From positions 1-64,000 of the forward strand of contig OW569345.1 in assembly GCA_937625935.1 (NCBI GenBank): a DNA stretch of 64,000 nt, in the 5' to 3' direction. Below are positions 1-8,100 of the stretch, piece by piece. Position numbers and translations under genes: made by a program. Source of the DNA: Tetramitus jugosus (Eukaryota > Heterolobosea > Eutetramitea > Acrasida > Vahlkampfiidae). The notes beneath the pieces are model-generated. The model worked only from the letters and a program-made list of their open reading frames with translations. It had not been told where the DNA came from and searched no databases. Within the stretch, counting starts at the first letter, position 1; the number at the start of each line of letters is the position of its first letter.

Positions 1-833
1 CCAAACCCAAACCCAAACCCAAACCCAAACCCAAACCCAAACCCAAACCCATACCCAATCCCAAACCCAAACCCAAACCCAAACCCAAACCCAAACCCAA
101 ACCCATACCCAAACCCAAACCCAAACCCAAACCCAAACCCAAACCCAAACCCAAACCCAAACCCAAACCCAAACCCAAACCCAAACCCAAACCCAAACCC
201 AAACCCAAACCCAAACCCAAACCCAAACCCAAACCCAAACCCAAACCCAAACCCAAACCCAAACCCAAACCCAAACCCAAACCCAAACCCAAACCCAAAC
301 CCAAACCCAAACCCAAACCCAAACCCAAACCCAAACCCAAACCCAAACCCAAACCCAAACCCAAACCCAAACCCAAACCCAAACCCAAACCCAAACCCAA
401 ACCCAAACCCAAACCCAAACCCAAACCCAAACCCAAACCCAAACCCAAACCCAAACCCAAACCCAAACCCAAACCCAAACCCAAACCCAAACCCAAACCC
501 AAACCCAAACCCAAACCCAAACCCAAACCCAAACCCAAACCCAAACCCAAACCCAAACCCAAACCCAAACCCAAACCCAAACCCAAACCCAAACCCAAAC
601 CCAAACCCAAACCCAAACCCAAACCCAAACCCAAACCCAAACCCAAACCCAAACCCAAACCCAAACCCAAACCCAAACCCAAACCCAAACCCAAACCCAA
701 ACCCAAACCCAAACCCAAACCCAAACCCAAACCCAAACCCAAACCCAAACCCAAACCCAAACCCAAACCCAAACCCAAACCCAAACCCAAACCCAAACCC
801 AAACCCAAACCCAAACCCAAACCCAAACCCAAA
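1..833. repeat. Telomere, (CCCAAA)n / (TTTGGG)n
   Basis: About 139 tandem hexamers run without interruption to position 833, where unique sequence begins. The C-rich strand reads 5'->3' inward, which is the correct polarity for the left end of a chromosome (the G-rich TTTGGG strand runs 3' toward the tip). Variant units are seen only near the tip: CCCATA at 48-53, CCCAAT at 54-59 and CCCATA at 102-107. The remaining ~725 nt are perfect. TTTGGG differs from the common TTAGGG, TTTAGGG and TTGGGG telomere units. Confidence 0.97.
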
Positions 834-1770
834 TCAACTTTCTTTTCAAAAATCAAAAATTTCATCCAAATTCAAAATAGAATCGATCTATCATCTAAAA
901 TCTTATCAAACAAGATTAATGAAAGTTCAAATCACTCAGTCCATTTCTATATCCATCTCTTGACATTCACTCCTCACTCTTTGTCGAAAACGGAAATTCT
1001 CTCATTCAATGCTCAACATCTGGATGTTTTTGAAGCAATCTAGTGAGTTAATATATGTTGAATGAGTAATCATTCCTACTTCTCTTCAGTTATGATGGGT
1101 TGGGTCTGGGTATTCAACTCTGCATTCAAGAAAAACACAAAATTTGAGTTCTCATACTGTCAGAGTTCAAATCTCTTATAAGAAGAACTTTTGAAAAAGC
1201 TTTCCAGTCTATTACATCTATAAATCTGAATTGTCATTCAGAAAAGCTAGTAGTCTGTATTTCTGACCCGTTGGATCTTCAAGCTAGATTCAGATTTGAA
1301 ACTTCACTATTTCACTGACTTACAGGATTTTAAAGCGAAAGGTCTCAATAATACATAGAATATCTGATTCTACTGTGATTCTATAATAAAAACTGCCGAT
1401 TCTATTCCTAAAAACGCGAAATCAAGTCAGTCAAAATTTCAGAAACATCAAGTCATAAGACATCAAGTCAAAAAATATAGTTAGTAGGAAATCATGTTAA
1501 AAATGATCAAATAATGTCCCAATACTCTGATCTAAAACAAAGAAATCATTTGTCACTAGTACGTCTTATCTCCAGTACAGACTCAAAATCGTCTAAACTC
1601 TGTTGCAGTTTTAACACTGTTGCCGATAAAAATCTGTTAAATACAGCACAGATATATCGGCTCTACGAGCCGATAAAGCTCAAATCGAGTTGAAAACCAC
1701 GCCAATCTCTTTATCTCAACCAGCTGAAGCTCCTAGAGCAATAAAAAATCTCAAAAAAAAAATTACCATA

Positions 1771-1789
1771 TAAGGAAATCGTTTCCTTA
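1771..1789. repeat. Perfect short inverted repeat
   Basis: TAAGGAAA (1771-1778) and TTTCCTTA (1782-1789) are exact reverse complements separated by TCG. It lies about 300 nt upstream of the zinc-finger gene. It could be a protein-binding palindrome or a chance hairpin. Confidence 0.5.
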
Positions 1790-1811
1790 GGTTGGGGAAT
1801 CCAGGATGTAT

Positions 1812-1835
1812 CCCCAAACCCAAACCCAACCCAAT
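1812..1835. repeat. Interstitial telomere-like repeat
   Basis: Three to four CCCAAA/CCCAA units in the same orientation as the terminal array, about 980 nt inside its boundary. This is short and slightly degenerate, as expected for a relic of an earlier telomere or a healed break. Confidence 0.7.
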
Positions 1836-2087
1836 AGTGAGAACTGTACATTCAAATCTGTTGCTTGTTGCTGACTGTTGTTTGAGAACTGTTGTTCGCT
1901 CATACCTTGGATTCGTTGTACTTACCTCTTCAGATTGTCTTCGCACTTTTTATCTTCTTCTTCTTCCTGTCTGTTACAAAAATAGTGCGGAAATTGTAAC
2001 AACAAGAAACTTCCGCTGCAACGTCATATCATCAATGCAGGAGACAAGCAAATCAACAAAGACAACAAGAGTTTACATACAATCGAT

Positions 2088-4352
2088 ATGCCACGAGTCG
2101 TATATCAATGCAGACGTTGCAATGAATCTTTCTACTCTCGTGGTGGTAGACTCAAACATGAGAAGAAACATCTACGGGATAACAGTAATGGAACTGCAGA
2201 CAGTGAGTGTGAGTCATTTGGTGGAAATGGTATGATGGATAACGACTTCTTTGAAGAAGAATCATCCGATAGGAGCAGTATGCAGTCTGATGTTCAGAAT
2301 ACACCACAGTTTGATCATATGCTGATTCAGAACACGCTGTTAGACAAGTTACTTCAACATGCAATGGTTTCAGAAACTCAGCATGGAGTACCACGTACAT
2401 CAGTTGATGAAACATTGCATTTGATATGTGACAGTATAAAGTACATTGGTAGAAACTTCGATGATGATACCAGAGAGAAAATTGTTAATTGTATTCCCAG
2501 TATCAGTATATTGTTGAATGATAAGAAGAGAGATGAGGAGATTGCAAAGAGATTCTTTGATTGTAAACCAGAAGAGGCCACTTATGGTGAACATACAATG
2601 TACTATCTGCCCCTGCAAGGATTGCTCGCTAGATTGTTTAAGAAGAATGTAGAATGGGTAGAATCATCTGCGCAGCGCAGATCAGATATTGGGAAATACA
2701 ATGATATTTGTGATGGATCAGTAGTAAGAGACTCAGAATTCTTTCAGAAGTATGATGATGCACTTCAGTTTTTATTATATCTGGATGAGTGTTATTTGAA
2801 AGATCGAACAGAATATTTGATGGTGTATTGCACGATTGGCAAGTTTCCAATATACACCAGATGTCAACTGCACAACATTCTACCGATGGCTGCAATTCCA
2901 ACAAAGTTAATGAAGAGTGCAGGGGATGGAATATTATTACCTATATTGTCAGAATTTGTTCCATTCGCTTCTGATGGAGTGGACATAAAGATATACAACA
3001 ACACTTATCGAAAGTTTAGGGGACAAGTTGTCGTTGTATTACTTGATCACAAAGCAGCTCACGAGCTTGGTGGATTCTCTACCTCTTTCTCGAACATGAA
3101 GCGATTCTGTAGACACTTTCTGCATCGTAAAGATATTGGCAGCACTGACCAGAACAAATTCACTCCTCGAACACCGGATGTACATGATCAGATTGTTGCA
3201 GCTCTGGAGAGTGCAGTGGATGTGGATGGACTCAAATCCATGTACGGAGTCCAGAAGTATTCTGTGTTGAATGAGATTCCAAACTTTCATGTTATCACTA
3301 ATCTGCCACCAGATCTGATGCATACAGAATTCGAAGGAGAGTTAAAGCAAGAGTTTTGTTCCTTCCTGCAGTATGGTACGAACAATAGATGGTTTACATT
3401 AGCTGAATTCAATCACCAATTGACTTCGTGGAGGGAGCTACTTGATCTGAAGTCATTTGTACCAGTAGATATATCAGAGAAATTCAGTAACAATCCTAGT
3501 TCCAACGAAGTGACAGCTGGACAAGTATACTCTTTGTCAACATTACTGCCATTTATTTGCACACAATTTAGCTCATGGGCTGATATTAGAGAGAGTGTTC
3601 AATTCAAATCATTAATGAAACACTTGGAATATCTAACTATCTGTCTGCAATGGTCCTTCACAGAGCCAGATCTGGTCAAACTAGATAAATTATTGAAAGA
3701 GCATGTGCAGCTCTGGGGTGAAGCTTATTCACATTCATATCGTCCAAAGTCTCACTATCGATTGCATTTCATAGAAGCAATCAGAGCATTTGGACCACTG
3801 GTGGGTATATACTGTATGAGATATGAAGCAAAGCATCAACTGATGAAACGTTTTGTATCTAACTCCAACAATCGCAATGATGCTAGAGCAATCTTGATCA
3901 AATCTCTGAAGCACATGGCGACAGTAGATCACACTGCATGCAGTGATCTCGTTCTAAAAGATCCCAGTTCTCTTTCGGACCAGGCGAGATCGAAGATATG
4001 TTCTGATTGTTCCAGATCACTTGTCACTGTCCAATCATACAAGACTGCTTCGTACAAAAACATCACGTTCAGAGTAGGTGATTTAATCACAACAAGTGAT
4101 GGGTATGCAATGGTCGATGGTATATATCAATTCAACAATGATAGAGAGTCGACTGTGTGTCGTGTCAAGCTACTGCAGTGCCTGGAGCCCATGCCCATAA
4201 TTCATTACCCTCAAATCTCTAAATCACACGTACTCTCCACTATTTACATGCCAGTCTCCAATGTGAGAGGTAAACTCTATACCATGACTGTTGGTAATCA
4301 AGGCACGCAAATGATTGTCCATGCATCATCAATGTTGATACTCAATGAATGA
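2088..4352 (+). CDS. C2H2 zinc-finger protein, probably transposon-derived
   Basis: The 754-residue ORF has one C2H2 finger at its N terminus: Cys8 and Cys11, then His24 and His28 (C-x2-C-x12-H-x3-H). The middle carries PPDLMHTEFEG (near residue 407). A later block reads PKSHYRLHF, then GPLVGIYCMRYEAKH (near residues 555-582). From family knowledge, a PP-x-MH-x2-EG block plus an [YF]EAKH block recurs in large proteins associated with CACTA/TNP2-like and other DDE transposons. I infer transposon ancestry rather than seeing a catalytic triad. No terminal repeats clearly bracket it. It is the most telomere-proximal gene, which fits element accumulation near chromosome ends. It has no intron or stop, so it may still be active or domesticated. 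The function is not known. Confidence 0.6.
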   Translation: MPRVVYQCRRCNESFYSRGGRLKHEKKHLRDNSNGTADSECESFGGNGMMDNDFFEEESSDRSSMQSDVQNTPQFDHMLIQNTLLDKLLQHAMVSETQHGVPRTSVDETLHLICDSIKYIGRNFDDDTREKIVNCIPSISILLNDKKRDEEIAKRFFDCKPEEATYGEHTMYYLPLQGLLARLFKKNVEWVESSAQRRSDIGKYNDICDGSVVRDSEFFQKYDDALQFLLYLDECYLKDRTEYLMVYCTIGKFPIYTRCQLHNILPMAAIPTKLMKSAGDGILLPILSEFVPFASDGVDIKIYNNTYRKFRGQVVVVLLDHKAAHELGGFSTSFSNMKRFCRHFLHRKDIGSTDQNKFTPRTPDVHDQIVAALESAVDVDGLKSMYGVQKYSVLNEIPNFHVITNLPPDLMHTEFEGELKQEFCSFLQYGTNNRWFTLAEFNHQLTSWRELLDLKSFVPVDISEKFSNNPSSNEVTAGQVYSLSTLLPFICTQFSSWADIRESVQFKSLMKHLEYLTICLQWSFTEPDLVKLDKLLKEHVQLWGEAYSHSYRPKSHYRLHFIEAIRAFGPLVGIYCMRYEAKHQLMKRFVSNSNNRNDARAILIKSLKHMATVDHTACSDLVLKDPSSLSDQARSKICSDCSRSLVTVQSYKTASYKNITFRVGDLITTSDGYAMVDGIYQFNNDRESTVCRVKLLQCLEPMPIIHYPQISKSHVLSTIYMPVSNVRGKLYTMTVGNQGTQMIVHASSMLILNE

Positions 4353-5113
4353 CGTGACCACAGTTTTTACCGCGTTTCTGTTCCTACAATTTACAACGAA
4401 TATTCAAACCTGGTAAAATTAGACCGGTAACCGTGCAATTACCACGTTCAACTGGCAAACGTGGTAATGTTCACTGGTATACCGCATTGCATATACCACG
4501 TTCGCTGGTAGTGGACTGGAGCTTGCATTCGAGACAGTTCTATTGAGAAAAGCACCCGTTCTTCCACTTGCCAAAGCTTTGCATTCACATCTGTATCATC
4601 ACCATGTAGTACTGCCTCGGTTCACAGCAGTTAAAACCCTGTCTCCTGGTCTGTATCGTATTCAACAATGATCACAATAATTAACCTTGGAATGATGAGA
4701 GTTAGAGTCTCTGACTCACTTCCTACCACACATTGTTTGCTAAACGAAATAATTTCATTTTCACGATTGAAGAATAATAATCTTTCGAAGTTTCAAGTGT
4801 AAAACTCTCCGATAAACGTCACGAGTCGCAATCCTTTTTTAACAAATAAGGAAGTCGTGCTATATAGGATCCCTGAAAATCTCCCCCTAGGTGTCTCCAC
4901 CCGAGGATATCCTTTATCCATTCGGTTTATTCGATGGAACAACACAAGAACATGAGGATAGAACAATACGAATATGAAAAATCTTTTTTGCTTTTTTGTC
5001 GGTTGTAGTTTGATCATTAGGGAACATGAAGTTCCAAGTAAGGTTTAAATTCTATTAACTCGTCCAGCGAGAAGTGTAACTGAATCAAACTAATCAACCA
5101 ACAATATATACTA
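4353..5113. other. Intergenic region with a cluster of TACC(A/G)CGTT repeats
   Basis: No convincing gene. The first 160 nt contain four TACC-CGTT-like copies (about 4368, 4440, 4480, 4494) and a perfect 10-bp inverted repeat, TTACCACGTT at 4439-4448 with AACGTGGTAA at 4458-4467. The remainder leads into the membrane-protein gene and probably holds its promoter. A 74-codon minus-strand ORF at 4793-5017 has no recognisable feature and I do not call it. Confidence 0.6.
4439..4467. repeat. Perfect 10-bp inverted repeat, 9-nt loop
   Basis: TTACCACGTT (4439-4448) and AACGTGGTAA (4458-4467) are exact reverse complements. A further TACCACGTTC copy lies at 4494-4503 and a TACCGCGTTT variant at 4368-4377. 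It sits 87 nt after the zinc-finger stop codon, so it could be an element end, a terminator hairpin or a binding-site cluster. Confidence 0.6.
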
Positions 5114-8100
5114 ATGAAAGTAATCTTGTACACATTGTTTGTTTTATTGTGTGTCATAGTTCTCGGTGACTTGACAGTACAACAAGGAGTGAAGTTTGCT
5201 GGTCTTTACTTCAGTGGTTCTCTGTTGCCACAAACCAAACCAGCAAGGCCAGTGGATATCAGTGAAATTGCTAACACCACTACTCTTCATATTTCTTCTG
5301 GTCCCTCATCTGGTTCTATGGTTGTGACTGAAGATGGGAGAGTGTTTGTTTGGGGAAGCAATTGGGATAAAAATTTGGGTCTTGGTGCGGGTGCCAACAA
5401 CAACATCTATACTCCAACACAAGTCAAAGGATTGCTCGTCGGACAAAAGGTAGTGCATGGATCTATGGGAGGCTACCATGCATTGGTAGTAACTACTGAA
5501 GGTCAAGTGTATGCTTGGGGTCTAAATTCTCAACGACAGCTTGGAGATGGAACAACAACTTTTAGTGAAGTTCCTGTCCTTGTTGATTTGACAGTCGCTC
5601 CTCTCAACGAAACCTTTATTGTTCGAGTAGCTGCTGGTTCCTCACTCTCCTATGCTTTGGGTTCGAATGGTAAGGTGTATCAATGGGGAGGAAACGCTGC
5701 TCCAAAAGAGGTTGGAGGAGCTCTCGCGGGAAAGTTTGTAACTCAAATTCATGCACGAAGTACTCTAGTCGTTGCTTTGACCAATGAAGGAAGAGCGTAT
5801 TCTTGGGGTGCTAATGCTAAAGGGCAATTGGGCGATGGTACAACCACTACTCAAGTTAATCCAGTTGCTGTCAAAGTAGACGGACTTCTGAGGAATAAGA
5901 ACATTACCAAATTGTCTACTGGTGAACAACAAGTTATGGCAATCACTAGTGATGGTGAAGTGGTTTCATGGGGTTCAAACTTCTATGGAAGTCTCGGTGA
6001 AGGAACTTTTCAATTTTCTAATGTACCCAGGCCCGTTTATACCGGTGGTGCACTACGTGGAAAGACAATGATTGCAGTCTCGGTCGGTCGATACTTCACA
6101 GTTGCAGTTTCCAGTGATGGGAAGTTGTTTGCGTGGGGAGCAAGTAGTGCAGGACAACTAAACTATGGTGGGTATGACGAACAGCAGATACTACCGATTG
6201 AAGTTGACATGAATGGACCATTGAGTGGAAAGAAGATTGTTGAAGTTTCCTGTGGTGATTCTATGACTATCGTTAAAGACTCTGAAGGATTCCTTTACTC
6301 TTGGGGCAATGATGAATTTGGGCAATTGGGACACAATGATGATAGAACCAAACTCCAATTAATGAAATGGCAAGAAAGTCACAAGGTGAAATCACGGAGC
6401 ATTATATCCATTGGTGTGAGTCAGGATCATTCTATGGTTAGTACAAAAGGAGGGCTCTATGCCTGGGGAGGTTCACTCAATTCGTGGTTTGATTATGGTT
6501 ACACCCTTGGCTCAGATACGATATTCGCTGAACAATCAACTGAAGTGGAACTGAATCAAACTCTCATTCAACTAACCACTGGATATGCTTTCACAATGGC
6601 ATTGACTGGTGATGGATCATTGTTTGCATTTGGTGCCAATGGAGACGGACAATTGGGTGATGGTACATTTACCAGCAGAGAAAGACCATTTCAAGTCAAT
6701 ATGAGTGCTGTATTGAATGGAAGTGTAATAACACAAGTAGCTGCGGGATCATATCACACAGTGGTACTCACTGACAAATCAGAGATATTTAACTGGGGAA
6801 GTTTTTGGCCAAATACACCCACGCGTGTAAATGGTTCTTTGATGACTAACAAGACAATAATTCAAATTGCTTCAGGTGGTTCATTCTCATTGGCACTTAG
6901 CGACGATGGAAAGATTTATGGATGGGGAGACAACTCGGATGGGCAACTAGGACCTGATTTAGGTTTTTTTGCTGACCCTATCAATGTGGATAAGAATGGA
7001 GTTCTTGTGAACAAGACTGTAGTTAAAATCGGAGCAGGACAAAGTCACGTTATCGCATTGACTGATGAAGGAGAAGTGTTTACATTTGGTGCAGGAGGGA
7101 ACGGGCAACTAGGACATGGTAATACTAATTCCCTAAACTCACCAACTGCTGTGAGTCTTCTTCAAAACAAAACTATTGTACAAATTGCTGCAGGATATTC
7201 CCACTCAGCCGCTCTTGATTCAGAAGGAAACGTGTATACATGGGGTGAAAATTCTTACGGTAATCTTGCTGATGAATCAACATCATCAAAGAACTCACCA
7301 GTTTTGATTCCTACTCCTGGTCAAAATGAGGTTTTACAAATTTTTGCTGGAGGTGAAAATACCATGGTTCTTATTAATCATTGTAATGATGGATACTATG
7401 GTAAACATTGTGACCAATTCACTTGTGCTGGAATTTTGCCTCAGAATGCGTCAGTATGTTCTCATAGAGGCAGTTGTGTTGGAGGTAATAACTGCACTTG
7501 CTCCGGTGGATACTATGGAAGTAATTGTGAGAAATTTGATTGTTTCTCCATGAATTTCAACAGCTCCAATGTTTGCTCTAGTCATGGCTTATGTCTAGAT
7601 GTTGATAATTGCTCGTGCTCTGCTCCTTATTATGGGTCAAATTGTGAACACTATGATTGTTTCAATGTTTCTCTTACTAATTCTCAGGTTTGCTCTAGCC
7701 ATGGTTCATGCATTGATTTTGATACTTGTCATTGTGCCGATGGATATTATGGTAGTAGATGTGAGCAGTTTAACTGTTTTTCTGTGAACAAAAACAATGC
7801 GAGTGTCTGTTCAAACCATGGTTCGTGCATTGATTTCGACAATTGTTCCTGCTCACATGGATTTTACGGAAACAACTGTGAACAATTCTATTGCTTTGAT
7901 GAAAAGCACAACAGCTCCAATACTTGTTCAAGTCATGGCTCGTGTATTGACTTTGACAAATGTACATGCTTTGATGGACATTATGGTGTGAAGTGTGATC
8001 AATTTGATTGTTTCTTAGTGAACCATAATAGTTCTCAAGTATGTTCTGGTCATGGTTCATGCTTTGATGTTAATCAATGTCATTGTTCCAATCAATTCTC

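Larger units (their letters stand above)
834..2087. other. Gene-free subtelomeric region
   Basis: AT-rich unique sequence with no ORF that looks coding. It contains a degenerate G-strand telomere-like stretch at about 1096-1110 (GGGTTGGGTCTGGG), a perfect 8-bp-arm palindrome at 1771-1789, and a short interstitial telomere-like tract near 1812-1835. Nothing resembling a tRNA, promoter cluster or mobile-element end could be supported. Confidence 0.7.

Noticed and set aside
1716-2235. ORFs on both strands crossing the interstitial telomere tract
   Set aside because: The plus-strand ORF overlaps the zinc-finger start and the minus-strand one is low complexity with telomere-derived Gly-Leu runs; neither looks like a protein.
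4680-4725. TGATGA and CTGA boxes resembling a C/D snoRNA
   Set aside because: Spacing between the boxes is too short and no terminal stem or second box pair is present.
1770-4858. ATAAGGAARTCGT copies at 1770-1782 and 4846-4858 flanking the zinc-finger gene
   Set aside because: 12 of 13 bases match but the similarity stops abruptly; too short to claim direct repeats or element ends.
4793-5017. 74-codon minus-strand ORF
   Set aside because: No recognisable motif, and it overlaps the likely promoter of the large membrane-protein gene.
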